DNA of 64,000 nucleotides. Origin: Gallionella sp. GTDB taxonomy: Bacteria; Pseudomonadota; Gammaproteobacteria; Burkholderiales; Gallionellaceae. The notes under the pieces are model-generated. The model was given only the letters and a program-made list of their open reading frames with translations. It did not search any database and was not told the origin of the DNA. Shown here piece by piece: positions 53,830 to 62,874 of the stretch. Made by a program: the position numbers and the translations under genes. The stretch covers positions 29,553 to 93,552 of the forward strand of contig JAUSAO010000098.1 of NCBI GenBank assembly GCA_030652475.1. Reading direction: 5' to 3'. Each line of letters starts with the position of its first letter. Position 1 is the first letter of the stretch.

Positions 53830-55203
53830 ATGATGCCCCCCCAGGAAATCTTCAAGGCTTACGACATACGCGGCATAGTGGGAAAGACGCTGACCCCGGA
53901 AATTGTCGAAGCTATCGGCCATGCGATCGGCTCGGAAGCCGCCGCACGCGGACAGCACACTATCGCCATCGGCCGCGACGGCCGCCTGTCCGGACCGGAA
54001 CTGCTCGCAGCACTGGCGCGCGGCATACAGAAAAGCGGTATCAACGTGATTGATGTCGGCTGTGTCGCAACGCCGATGGCCTATTTCGCCGCCTTTCATC
54101 TGAGCACCGACTGCGCGGTGATGCTCACCGGCAGCCACAATCCGCCCGACTACAACGGCATCAAGATCGTGCTGAACAAGGAGGCGCTGTCGGGCGAGGC
54201 GATACAGGCACTGCGCGTGCGCATCGAGCAGGACAACTTCAGTCACGGTGCCGGCAGTTACAGGCAACAGGAGATCGGCGCGGCCTACATCGCACGCATT
54301 GCATCCGACATTAAACTGGCGCGCCCGATGAAGATCACCGTCGATTGCGGCAACGGCGTGGCCGGCGCGTATGTCGCCGAGCTGTACCGGCAGTTGGGCT
54401 GTACCGTTGAAGAGCTGTACTGCGAAGTGGACGGACGCTTCCCCAACCATCATCCCGATCCGTCCGACCCGCGCAATCTGCAGGACCTGATCGCGGCATT
54501 GCGCGACAACGACAGCGAATTGGGCTTTGCCTTTGACGGCGACGGTGACCGTCTGGGGGTAGTCACCAAGGACGGAACCATCATCTACCCGGATCGTCAG
54601 CTAATGCTGTTCGCCGCGGATCTGTTGAGCCGCAAGCCGGGTGCGGAAATTATCTTCGACATCAAGTCCACGCGCAACCTGTTCGGCTGGATACGCAAGC
54701 ATGGCGGCAAGCCGACTATCTGGAAGACCGGGCATTCGCTGATCAAGGCCAAGATGAAAGAGACCGGCGCCTTGCTGGCGGGCGAGATGACGGGTCACCT
54801 GTTCTTCGTGGAACGCTGGTATGGCTTCGACGACGGGCTGTATGGCGGCGCGCGCCTGCTGGAGATTTTAAGCCGGACAGACGATCCGGGCGCGGTGCTC
54901 AAGGCGTTGCCGGATGCCTGCTGCACGCCCGAGCTGCACGCGCATACCCGCGAAGGCGAGAATCACAGTCTGCTGGCACAACTCAGGGAAACGGCGGACT
55001 TCACCGATGCGCTTGAGATCATCACTCTCGACGGACTGCGCGTGGAATATGCCGACGGATTCGGTCTGGCCCGCCCCTCCAACACCACGCCGGTGATCAT
55101 GCTGCGTTTCGAAGCCGACAACGAAGCCGCGCTGCAACGCATACAGAACGACTTCCGCCGCATATTCACAAAGGCCGCACCACATCTGCAACTGCCGTTC
55201 TGA
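53830..55203 (+). CDS. algC: Phosphomannomutase/phosphoglucomutase
   Basis: A 457-residue alpha-D-phosphohexomutase. FKAYDIRGIVGKTLTP, GRDGRLSGPEL, catalytic Ser in LTGSHNPPDYNGIK, metal loop FDGDGDRLGVV, substrate loop GEMTGHLFF. Makes Man1P/Glc1P for LPS and exopolysaccharide precursors. Start ATG 53830 (second ATG 53833 also possible). Confidence 0.93.
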   Translation: MMPPQEIFKAYDIRGIVGKTLTPEIVEAIGHAIGSEAAARGQHTIAIGRDGRLSGPELLAALARGIQKSGINVIDVGCVATPMAYFAAFHLSTDCAVMLTGSHNPPDYNGIKIVLNKEALSGEAIQALRVRIEQDNFSHGAGSYRQQEIGAAYIARIASDIKLARPMKITVDCGNGVAGAYVAELYRQLGCTVEELYCEVDGRFPNHHPDPSDPRNLQDLIAALRDNDSELGFAFDGDGDRLGVVTKDGTIIYPDRQLMLFAADLLSRKPGAEIIFDIKSTRNLFGWIRKHGGKPTIWKTGHSLIKAKMKETGALLAGEMTGHLFFVERWYGFDDGLYGGARLLEILSRTDDPGAVLKALPDACCTPELHAHTREGENHSLLAQLRETADFTDALEIITLDGLRVEYADGFGLARPSNTTPVIMLRFEADNEAALQRIQNDFRRIFTKAAPHLQLPF

Positions 55204-55430
55204 ATACCGCTCGACATATCGATCGAAAGTTGCCCACGGCAGGAAATCCATTATTTGGGCGAAAAGCGTCTTGCCAGTATTCATGGCATCCTCCGGGAAA
55301 AATCCCGAAATTTTGCCCGAATCGCGGTCGGCTTGAATTCAAATCGACACCACCCTTTATCGCTCGCAATCCCGCGTCAATAATGGCTTGCAGCGTTTCG
55401 GGTCGTCAATTAACCGGACACCAGTGATTA
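55204..55430 (-). mobile_element. IS4-family transposase remnant (N-terminal part only)
   Basis: Reverse-strand ATG 55284 gives MNTGKTLFAQIMDFLPWATF, then DRYVERYS, the start of IS4-group (DUF4372-type) transposases, and then runs into the algC end. CCGGAGGATGCC before the ATG is its ribosome-binding site. The 150 bp upstream (to about 55430) look like the element's leader and end. Only about 27 codons remain. Confidence 0.65.
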
Positions 55431-55436
55431 ATTATG

Positions 55437-55790
55437 GCAAGAAATGGATTTTAGATTTTGAAAGAAACCTATCATTGACTACAATGGGTATGACAGGCAG
55501 CTTTGGGTTTATTGTTTTGAAAAACTCCTTTTCCCACCCGAATAGAAAAATTCTAGCCGCATGGGGCGATTTTGTTTTTTTCGATATGGGCAGGTACTGC
55601 ACACTCATAAACTCAACCACGATCTTAAAAATATCCCGCCACTTGTTCCGTAATTGCCGTTTTTGGTTACACTTCGTGAACGACTGCTGTGTCTCGAAAG
55701 CTGCCGTTTAACATTTGGGTAATTCGATACTCAACGAGAGATGCGTAATATACTTTAACTATCCTTCTATCAAGTTGCGACTGAATTTAC
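55437..55790. other. AT-rich gene-free region before tmk
   Basis: About 350 bp with base composition unlike the flanks. No supportable gene. A short open frame exists on the plus strand (55388-55711) with no recognisable domain. Likely foreign DNA left by the IS event plus the tmk promoter, which I could not pin down. Confidence 0.3.
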
Positions 55791-56393
55791 ATGAACAAAT
55801 TTATTACTTTTGAAGGTGTGGACGGGGCGGGCAAGAGCACGCATCTGGCGTGGTTTGCCGATGCCCTGCGGCAGCGTGGCGGGGAGGTGATCGTGACCCG
55901 CGAACCGGGCGGGACGCCGTTGGGCGAGCAACTGCGCGAAATGCTGCTGAACCAGCCCATGAGTATCGGTACGGAAGCGCTGTTGATGTTTGCAGCGCGT
56001 CTTGAACATGTCGAGCAGGTCATCAAGCCTGCATTGGCTGCCGGCAAGTGGGTGATTTCCGATCGTTTTTCCGATGCCAGCTTTGCCTATCAGGGCGGCG
56101 GTCGCGGCATGGACTGGGAAAAATTGCGCCAGCTTGAGCAGTGGGTGCATGCTGATTTGCAGCCGGATCTGACGCTGTTTTTCGATGTGCCGGTGGAAGT
56201 GGCCAGGCTGCGTCTGGCGAACAACGTGTCGCTGGATCGCTTTGAGCAGGAGCAGGACGCGTTCTTCGAGCGTGTGCGCGCCGGGTATCACCGGCGTGTG
56301 GCAGAAAATCCGCAACGCTATGCGGTGATCGATGCGGCGCAGACGCTAGCGGCGGTACAGCAGCAGTTAGTCGCAATCATTGAGTCGATTTGA
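55791..56393 (+). CDS. tmk: Thymidylate kinase
   Basis: A 200-residue kinase converting dTMP to dTDP. P-loop GVDGAGKST near the N-terminus, [16 protein letters not shown] (DR[YF] motif), [14 protein letters not shown]. The stop overlaps or abuts holB (2-bp gap). Confidence 0.95.
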   Translation: MNKFITFEGVDGAGKSTHLAWFADALRQRGGEVIVTREPGGTPLGEQLREMLLNQPMSIGTEALLMFAARLEHVEQVIKPALAAGKWVISDRFSDASFAYQGGGRGMDWEKLRQLEQWVHADLQPDLTLFFDVPVEVARLRLANNVSLDRFEQEQDAFFERVRAGYHRRVAENPQRYAVIDAAQTLAAVQQQLVAIIESI

Positions 56394-56395
56394 AT

Positions 56396-57385
56396 ATGAG
56401 TGAACTTTATCCCTGGCAGCAAGATGACTGGGTGCGATTGCAAGCCTTGCGCGCACGCGCCTCGCAGGGATTGTTGTTTCAGGGGCAGAAGGGCGTGGGC
56501 AAGCTCAGTCTGGCGCTGAACTTCGCCCGTGCCTTGCTGTGCCGACAACCGCTGGATAATGGCTTTGCCTGTGGCGTGTGCCCCTCGTGTCACTGGTTTC
56601 TTCAGGACACGCATCCGGATTTTCGTTTTTTGCAGCCCGAATCCGAAACCGAGGAAGTCGAAGCAGGCAAAAAGCCCAGTCGTCAGATTTCCGTGGATCA
56701 GATTCGTGGGCTGGCCGATTTTCTGGGCATGAGCGCGCATCAGGGCGGTCGGCGGGTGGTTATCATTCACCCGGCGGAAGCCATGAATGCCAACGCGGCC
56801 AACGCGTTGCTGAAGAGTCTGGAAGAGCCTCCCGCCGGTCTGTTGTTCATTCTGGTGACGCACAAGCCGCAGCAGTTGCTGCCTACCCTGCTAAGCCGCT
56901 GTCTGGCCTTTGGTCTGGCTGCGCCGGACGCACCCGCGGCTACGCGCTGGCTGGCGGGGCAGGGAGTGAAGCATCCCGCCGATGCGCTGGCGGTTGCCGG
57001 ATTTTCGCCCTTGCAGGCGCTGCTGGGCGCGGCACAGAACGGTATTGAAGCGCGCGATAAGTTGTTGCGCGGCATAAAACAACCCGCAGTGCTGGATGTG
57101 TTCGCGCTGACCGATGCCTTGCAGAAGACCGAGCAGGTGCAGGTGGTGCAGTGGTTGCAGCAATGGAGTCATGACCTGACTTCGATGAAGCTTACGGGGC
57201 GCTTGCGTTATCATCCGGCAGATGAGGAGCTTATTCGGAAACTGGTTGCGCCGCTTGACCCGCTGAATCTGGTGCGCCTGCAAAAATATCTGCAAACGGC
57301 GAAACGCGAATCGCAACACACACTGAATCCCAAGCTTTTTATCGAGTCGCTTTTATTTACCTATTGTCAATTGATGCACGTATAG
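56396..57385 (+). CDS. holB: DNA polymerase III delta' subunit
   Basis: A 329-residue clamp-loader subunit. ATP-loop-like GQKGVGKLSLAL, zinc Cys group CGVCPSCHWF, and a AAA+ SRC-like LLSRCLAFGL. ATG 56396 is 2 bases past the tmk stop; tatD follows after 2 bp. Works in the tau/gamma-delta-delta' clamp loader. Confidence 0.92.
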   Translation: MSELYPWQQDDWVRLQALRARASQGLLFQGQKGVGKLSLALNFARALLCRQPLDNGFACGVCPSCHWFLQDTHPDFRFLQPESETEEVEAGKKPSRQISVDQIRGLADFLGMSAHQGGRRVVIIHPAEAMNANAANALLKSLEEPPAGLLFILVTHKPQQLLPTLLSRCLAFGLAAPDAPAATRWLAGQGVKHPADALAVAGFSPLQALLGAAQNGIEARDKLLRGIKQPAVLDVFALTDALQKTEQVQVVQWLQQWSHDLTSMKLTGRLRYHPADEELIRKLVAPLDPLNLVRLQKYLQTAKRESQHTLNPKLFIESLLFTYCQLMHV

Positions 57386-57387
57386 CC

Positions 57388-58152
57388 ATGCCTTTTATAG
57401 ATTCTCATTGCCATATCAATTTCCACGAGTTGTCAGAAAATATCGGCGACGTGCTGGCCAGAATGCAGCAGAACGATGTGCTGAGTGCGTTATGCGTTTC
57501 GGTCAATCTGGCCGGTTTCCCGCAAGTGCTCAAACTCGCTGAAGATTATCCGAATATTTATGCATCGGTGGGCGTACATCCGGATTACGAGGATGTCGAA
57601 GAGCCGACTGTCGAACATCTGGTCGCATTGGCCGGGCATCCGAAAATTATCGCGATAGGCGAGACGGGGCTGGATTATTACCGTCTGAGCGGTGATCTGG
57701 ATTGGCAGCGCGAACGCTTTCGCAATCACATCCGCGCTGCGCGCATATGCGGCAAACCGCTGATTATTCATACGCGCAGCGCTGCCGAGGATACGCTGCG
57801 CATCATGGCGGAGGAAGGAGCGTCGGAGGCGGGCGGTGTGATGCATTGCTTCACCGAGAGTTGGGAAGTGGCGGAAGCCGCGCTGGCTATGGGGTTTTAT
57901 ATCTCGTTTTCCGGCATTGTTACCTTTAAGAACGCCCTGCAGATCAAGGATGTCGCGCGGCGCGTACCACTGGAACGCATGCTGATCGAGACAGACGCAC
58001 CTTACCTCGCACCTGTGCCTTATCGCGGTAAGCTCAATCAACCGGCCTATGTGAAACATGTGGCCGAAGAAATTGCCTTGTTGCGCGGCATCAGCGCGGA
58101 GGAAGTGGGTTTGCGCACCAGTGAGAACTTTGCGCGCTTATTTGGCGTGTAG
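57388..58152 (+). CDS. tatD: TatD-family metal-dependent DNase
   Basis: A 254-residue TIM-barrel hydrolase. Metal ligands in DSHCHINF (HxH), GETGLDYY (Glu), LIIHTRSAAEDT (His), MHCF (His) and TDAPYLAP (Asp). Acts as a 3'-5' exonuclease or deoxyribonuclease. Last gene of tmk-holB-tatD; ATG 57388 chosen by family start. Confidence 0.92.
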   Translation: MPFIDSHCHINFHELSENIGDVLARMQQNDVLSALCVSVNLAGFPQVLKLAEDYPNIYASVGVHPDYEDVEEPTVEHLVALAGHPKIIAIGETGLDYYRLSGDLDWQRERFRNHIRAARICGKPLIIHTRSAAEDTLRIMAEEGASEAGGVMHCFTESWEVAEAALAMGFYISFSGIVTFKNALQIKDVARRVPLERMLIETDAPYLAPVPYRGKLNQPAYVKHVAEEIALLRGISAEEVGLRTSENFARLFGV

Positions 58153-58165
58153 CGCGCAAAAAATC

Positions 58166-58193
58166 TTGACAGAAATCCTGAACCCCCTATAAT
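58166..58193 (+). promoter_or_regulatory. Strong promoter of the tRNA cluster
   Basis: Perfect TTGACA (58166-58171), a 16-bp spacer and perfect TATAAT (58188-58193), with a GC-rich region at the likely start site. Lies 15 bp before the first tRNA. Confidence 0.85.
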
Positions 58194-58207
58194 TCGCGCC
58201 TCGCAAT

Positions 58208-58283
58208 GCGGGAGTAGCTCAGTTGGTAGAGCGATACCTTGCCAAGGTATAGGTCGAGAGTTCGAGCCTCTTCTCCCGCTCCA
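58208..58283 (+). tRNA. tRNA-Gly (GCC), copy 1
   Basis: 76 nt including CCA. Acceptor GCGGGAG/CTCCCGC, D-arm, anticodon loop TTGCCAA (GCC), T-arm with TTCGAGC. CCA is encoded. Confidence 0.97.
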
Positions 58284-58324
58284 GTTTTACTGGAGTTTAG
58301 TTTCACGTTTTGCGATGCTCCAAT

Positions 58325-58400
58325 GCGGGAGTAGCTCAGTTGGTAGAGCGATACCTTGCCAAGGTATAGGTCGAGAGTTCGAGCCTCTTCTCCCGCTCCA
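58325..58400 (+). tRNA. tRNA-Gly (GCC), copy 2
   Basis: 76 nt, identical to copy 1, 41 bp downstream of it. Encoded CCA. Confidence 0.97.
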
Positions 58401-58458
58401 CATTCAAGGGAAAGCATCAGGCTTTCCCTTATTTATTTCAAAGCGTGTTTTGAAGCAC

Positions 58459-58532
58459 GGTGCGTTAGCAAATCGGTTATGCCCCGGATTGCAAATCCGG
58501 TTAGCCCAGTTCGACTCTGGGACGCACCTCCA
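58459..58532 (+). tRNA. tRNA-Cys (GCA)
   Basis: 74 nt. Acceptor GGTGCGT/ACGCACC, anticodon loop TTGCAAA (GCA), CCA encoded (58530-58532). Confidence 0.95.
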
Positions 58533-58543
58533 AAAATAGACCC

Positions 58544-58632
58544 GCCCGGGTGGTGAAATTGGTAGACACAACGGACTTAAAATCCGTCGGGGAGCGATCT
58601 CCGTACCGGTTCGATTCCGGTCCTGGGCACCA
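58544..58632 (+). tRNA. tRNA-Leu (TAA)
   Basis: 89 nt class II tRNA with long variable arm (GGGGAGCGATCTCC). Acceptor GCCCGGG/CCTGGGC, anticodon loop CTTAAAA (TAA), CCA encoded (58630-58632). Confidence 0.96.
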
Positions 58633-58680
58633 AAAAAATAAAAGTAAGCAAAAAGTAAGCATTTCATTTGAAACGGGCAT

Positions 58681-58716
58681 AAAAAGCCGCCTGACTGTCA
58701 GCAGTGCAAGCGGCTT
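58681..58716 (-). terminator. Rho-independent terminator after higA
   Basis: On the reverse strand AAGCCGC pairs with GCGGCTT (58710-58716 with 58684-58690) and is followed by a T-run, so transcription from the HigA gene ends here. The loop is long (19 nt). Confidence 0.7.
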
Positions 58717-58787
58717 CATAACCTGGTTTGGCGGGCAAGTATGCAGCGAGTAAAACGGTTAAGCCGCTTTGAGCGACTGATAATAAA

Positions 58788-59093
58788 CTATGCCGCTATC
58801 AGTTGGGCGCGTTGCACTTGTGGCATACCTGCCTTGCGCACCTGCCACAAATCATACTCTGCTTGTTGTGTTATCCACGCATCCGCATGACCGCCATTCT
58901 CCAGACCTAACCACCCTTCAAGACGCAGCGCCATTGAAGGGGATATTGCAGCGTGTTCATTCAGTACGCGGGACAATGCAGCGCGGGTTACACCCAACTG
59001 TTTTGCAGCCTCGGTAACAGTCAGTCCCAGCGCGGGCAATACGTCCTCTCTCAAGGTTGCGCCGGGGTGCGGTGGGTTGTGCATTTTGCTCAT
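58788..59093 (-). CDS. higA: HigA-type antitoxin, orphan
   Basis: A 101-residue XRE-type regulator. HPGATLREDVLPALGLTVTEAAKQLGVTRAALSRVLNEHAAISPSMALRLE is the HigA/VapI signature, split here. AGGAG before ATG 59093 decides the start. The usual higB toxin gene upstream is missing: only 46 bp separate it from nhaD. It lies beside the tRNA cluster, a common integration site, and has its own terminator. It may be a solitary regulator or a remnant of a TA pair. Confidence 0.85.
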   Translation of the reverse strand: MSKMHNPPHPGATLREDVLPALGLTVTEAAKQLGVTRAALSRVLNEHAAISPSMALRLEGWLGLENGGHADAWITQQAEYDLWQVRKAGMPQVQRAQLIAA

Positions 59094-59139
59094 GTCATTT
59101 CTCCTAGTGGTAGTCCTGGTAATCAACCAACACTGTTTT

Positions 59140-60549
59140 TCAGAATAAACTCTGGTTGAGCAACAGGTGTGTGGCGATGCTGGCGGCGTAGCCCAGCGCG
59201 ATCACCGGCGTCCACTTGAGATGGGCGAAAAAGGTGTAGGTACCGCGTGCCTGCCCCATCAGCGCGACGCCCGCCGCAGAACCCACGGACAACAGAGAGC
59301 CGCCCACGCCGGCGGTCAGGGTGACCAGCAACCACTGGCCTATGGACATGTCGGGCTGCATGCTGAGCACGGCGAACATGACCGGGATGTTGTCCACCAC
59401 GGCGGAAATCAAACCGACGGCGATGTTGGCGTTGGTCGCACCCCATTCGCCGTACATGACCTGGGAGGCCATGGACAGATAGCCGATGAAACCCAGCCCC
59501 CCCACGCACATCACCACGCCGTAGAAAAAGAACAGCGTGTCCCATTCGCTGCGAGCCACTTCGCGGTAGATGTCAAACGCCTCCGGGCTGCCGATTTCGG
59601 AAACAGTCGCCTGCGCACGTCCGCTGGTGGTTATTCTCAGATAATAGGCGAAGAATTTTAACAACCCCAAACCAGTCAGCATGCCCATGACGGGCGGCAA
59701 TGACAGCATGCTATGGAAACTCACCGCCAGTGCGATGGTGCACAGGAACAATAGGATGATGCGGCGTGCACCGCGTTTCATCATGACGAGCTTGCCGCCA
59801 GCCTCGGGCTTTTCGTCCGGAACGAAGAAATGCATGATGGCGGCAGGCACCAGGTAATTCACCAGTGAGGGGATGAACAGGTAGAAGAATGTCCAGAAAC
59901 CGATAGGTCCGTTGCTGGCCATGATGTTCTTTTGCCAGACCATCAGCGTGGTGATGTCGCCGAAGGGCGAGAACGCACCGCCGGCATTGGCTGCGACGAC
60001 CACGTTGATGCAACCCAGCACGACGAAGCGCGGGTTGCCGTGGCCCACTGCCACGACCACCGCGCCCATCAGCAGTGCCGTGGTCAGATTGTCGGCGATG
60101 GATGAGATGAAGAAAGCCAGGATGCCGGTCACCCAGAACAGTGCGCGGTAGCCGAATTCCTTGCGGATCAGCCAGGAACGCAGGGCTTCGAACACATTGC
60201 GCTCATCCATTGCGTTGATATAGGTCATCGCCACGATCAGGAACAGCATCAGTTCGGCGTATTCCTCCAGGTTATGGCGCAACGCGGTTTCGACCACATG
60301 GGGAATGTCATGTGACTGGTAGTACCAGGCAATCAGCGCCCAGATGATGCCGGCCACCAGCATGACTGGCTTGGATTTGCGCAGATGGGAGAATTCTTCC
60401 GCCATGACTGCCAGATAGGCGATGAAAAACAGGGTGATCGCCGTAATGCCGACCCAGTTTCCGGTCAGGTCGAGGCGCGAAGCGGTTTCGGAGGCATGAG
60501 CCAATAAAGGGGTGAACAGCAGTGTTAGCAATAAGGTAAAACGATTCAT
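59140..60549 (-). CDS. nhaD: Sodium/proton antiporter NhaD
   Basis: A 469-residue membrane protein with about 12 helices. ISSIADNLTTALLMGAVVVAVG and NAGGAFSPFGDITTLMVW are the NhaD/ArsB-type signatures, and SAVVDNIPVMFA is repeated in the second half. ATG 60549 is used; a longer start at 60579 exists. Helps Na+/pH homeostasis. Confidence 0.93.
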   Translation of the reverse strand: MNRFTLLLTLLFTPLLAHASETASRLDLTGNWVGITAITLFFIAYLAVMAEEFSHLRKSKPVMLVAGIIWALIAWYYQSHDIPHVVETALRHNLEEYAELMLFLIVAMTYINAMDERNVFEALRSWLIRKEFGYRALFWVTGILAFFISSIADNLTTALLMGAVVVAVGHGNPRFVVLGCINVVVAANAGGAFSPFGDITTLMVWQKNIMASNGPIGFWTFFYLFIPSLVNYLVPAAIMHFFVPDEKPEAGGKLVMMKRGARRIILLFLCTIALAVSFHSMLSLPPVMGMLTGLGLLKFFAYYLRITTSGRAQATVSEIGSPEAFDIYREVARSEWDTLFFFYGVVMCVGGLGFIGYLSMASQVMYGEWGATNANIAVGLISAVVDNIPVMFAVLSMQPDMSIGQWLLVTLTAGVGGSLLSVGSAAGVALMGQARGTYTFFAHLKWTPVIALGYAASIATHLLLNQSLF

Positions 60550-60749
60550 CTGTAAAAACCCCGGATATTTATGTGGCAAAATAGCACACTATGCCGAATT
60601 ATCCACCCGATATTCGAGATTTTTGGCTGGTGAAACAGACAGGGATAGTCCGGGAAATCAATAAACGAGTGAAAAATCGTGATCAGGACGCGGAAATGAC
60701 ATCGACCGTGGATGGTTCGGCTTCCGGGGCGTGAAATGACGCCAGCGGG

Positions 60750-61661
60750 TCAGCTTTTATATACAAATGCGATGCCTTCAGCGGGATCTTTTTTGTAGGT
60801 GTGTCCCAGACTGATGGTGCCGCTCTCTCGCAATACCAGTTCTTCGCGCCGTAGCTGGACTTCGTTTTCGTTACTGAAAGTCACGTAACTGCCATTGGAA
60901 CTGAGATCAATAAACACGAATTTATCGCGTCGCCGTTCAATTCTGGCATGCATGCGTGACGCTCTGCGATCCTGAATCATGATGTCCGCCTGCTCGCCTC
61001 GTCCGATAGTGATGCTAGGGTGTGCGGCATCCATGGAAAATTTATTGCCGCGATAAATTAACTGCAGGGTGGGTTCAGCATTGGCGGGCGAGTGGGTGCG
61101 GCCGACCATCATGGTCATTTCCTCGCTTTCCTGCCAGATGACCTCGTGCACCTCGATATCATCTGATTTTCCCTTGATGGGCAGATTGTCGAAACTGCGT
61201 GTGCTGGTACGCATGATGGGCGGCAGCATGGCTACTGTCGCGCCGGTGGTGATGATTTGCTGTGCCTTGGCTATTCCCGTCATGCGTGCGGCAATATTGA
61301 CCGTGTCGCCGAACACATCGCCATCGCTGGCGCTTGTTATCACCGGCCCGCAATGCAAACCGATGCGTACCGATACCTGTGTGCCGTCAATCTTGGCGTG
61401 GCTTATCACCAGCTGCATTTCACAGGCGGCTTGTACCGCAGAAACCGCGTTCGGGAACACGGCCATGATCTCGTCACCTATGGTTTTGACTGTCTGGCCG
61501 GTATGCGCTGTCGTCAGGCGCTGCAAAATGTCGAGACAGCTGTTGATGGTGGTGAATGCGCGTGCATCGCCCAGCGTCTCATACAGGCGCGTGCTGCCGC
61601 TTATGTCGGCAAACAGAACCGCTTTGTCTGGATGGGAAGGGGCTGGAGCTGTGTCGTTCAC
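60750..61661 (-). CDS. Class III adenylate/guanylate cyclase with C-terminal FHA domain
   Basis: A 303-residue soluble protein. N-terminal cyclase: FADISGSTRLYE (first metal Asp), KTIGDEIMAVF (second Asp region), IGLHCGPVITSASDGDVFGDTVNIAARM. C-terminal FHA (residues about 215-300): SITIGRGEQADIMIQDRRASRMHARIERR, IDLSSNGSYVTF. FHA binds phospho-threonine, so cyclase output or partner binding may follow a Ser/Thr kinase. Substrate (ATP or GTP) not decided. About 90 bp after the Old Yellow Enzyme gene start on the same strand. Confidence 0.87.
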   Translation of the reverse strand: MNDTAPAPSHPDKAVLFADISGSTRLYETLGDARAFTTINSCLDILQRLTTAHTGQTVKTIGDEIMAVFPNAVSAVQAACEMQLVISHAKIDGTQVSVRIGLHCGPVITSASDGDVFGDTVNIAARMTGIAKAQQIITTGATVAMLPPIMRTSTRSFDNLPIKGKSDDIEVHEVIWQESEEMTMMVGRTHSPANAEPTLQLIYRGNKFSMDAAHPSITIGRGEQADIMIQDRRASRMHARIERRRDKFVFIDLSSNGSYVTFSNENEVQLRREELVLRESGTISLGHTYKKDPAEGIAFVYKS

Positions 61662-61782
61662 GGTTTTATTCTGATCGAAGTGAAGCCCGCATTATAAGGG
61701 CTGTTCATGTTTTTCAACATGCGATGAAGGAATCCTGCGGGTGGAATCACCCCGCAGGGCGGGTTGCGGGTGATCTGCAATA

Positions 61783-62850
61783 TCAATAGTCGGTGTAGCC
61801 CTTTTCACCCGGGGTGTAGAAGGTATTGAAATCGGGTTCAGTCCAGGCGCTGCCATTGCGTAATTTTTCCACCAGATCAGGATTGGAGATGAATGGACGA
61901 CCGAATGCCACCAGGTCGCCGCGCTGTGCATCCAGATCGGCATTGGCACGCGCCAGATCATAGCCGCCCGAAAGGATGTACTGACCGTTGAATGCGGCAC
62001 GCAGACTGGCTTTCAATGCGGGGCTGACTTCCGGTGCGCCCATCGCACTGTGATCGACGATATGGATGTACACCAGGCCGATCGTGTTTAATTCGGTAAT
62101 CAGCGCCGCATACAGCGCATCCATTTCGGCATCGGCTACCGTACCGTTGAACACGCCGTAAGGTGAAATGCGCATGCCTATGTGTCCGGCGCCAATCGCG
62201 GCGGCCGACGCTCTGGCGACTTCCACCGCGAAGCGGATGCGGTTCTCCACGCTTCCGCCCCAGCGATCCGTGCGTTGATTGGTGGCAGTATTGAGGAACT
62301 GGTCGATCAGGTAGCCGTTTGCCGCATGCAGCTCGATACCGTCGAACCCGGCCTCCATGGCGCGTTTTGCGGCAGCGGCATACTCGGCAATCGTCCGGGC
62401 GATGTCGGTTTCATTCATCTCGGCGGGAACCGGATAAGGCTGTAGTCCGCTGCTGTCTGTCCACATCTCACCGGGTGCGGCGAGGGCTGTAGGGGCGAGT
62501 ATGCGTGCGTCGGCCTGCATGTTCGCCGCATGGCTGACGCGCCCGGTGTGCATCAGCTGGACGAATATCCTGCCGCCCGCCTGATGCACGTCATCGGTCA
62601 CCAGGCGCCAGCCCTGTACCTGCTCATCGCTGAACAGGCCAGGCTGGCGCGCATAACCCAGGCCATTCGCGGAAGGTGAGGTCCCCTCTGCGATGAGCAG
62701 CCCCGCGCCGGCGCGCAGCCGGTAATATTCAGCCATCAGTTGATTGGGCACATTGCCGGTGGCACGGCAGCGCGTCAGCGGCGCCATAACGATGCGATTT
62801 TTTAGTTGCAGTTCGCCCAACCGGGCCGGGGTAAACAGAGTCGTGGTCAT
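61783..62850 (-). CDS. Old Yellow Enzyme-type alkene reductase
   Basis: A 355-residue FMN enzyme (NemA/OYE class). RIVMAPLTRCRA, LLIAEGTSPSANGLGYARQPGL, catalytic-type HAANGYLIDQF (His and Asn for substrate), then WGGSVENRIRF. Reduces activated alkenes, nitro esters or quinones with NAD(P)H. A pirin-family gene follows 24 bp upstream on the same strand (62875). Confidence 0.92.
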   Translation of the reverse strand: MTTTLFTPARLGELQLKNRIVMAPLTRCRATGNVPNQLMAEYYRLRAGAGLLIAEGTSPSANGLGYARQPGLFSDEQVQGWRLVTDDVHQAGGRIFVQLMHTGRVSHAANMQADARILAPTALAAPGEMWTDSSGLQPYPVPAEMNETDIARTIAEYAAAAKRAMEAGFDGIELHAANGYLIDQFLNTATNQRTDRWGGSVENRIRFAVEVARASAAAIGAGHIGMRISPYGVFNGTVADAEMDALYAALITELNTIGLVYIHIVDHSAMGAPEVSPALKASLRAAFNGQYILSGGYDLARANADLDAQRGDLVAFGRPFISNPDLVEKLRNGSAWTEPDFNTFYTPGEKGYTDY

Positions 62851-62874
62851 GTGTTGCTCCTGTGGTTATGTGGT

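Noticed and set aside
55388..55711. 107-codon frame in the AT-rich patch
   Set aside because: No recognisable domain or start signal; described only as a gene-free region.
58501..58719. Reverse-strand frame across tRNA-Leu
   Set aside because: Lies on a tRNA gene (the PESNRYG-type peptide is a known artefact of such reading).
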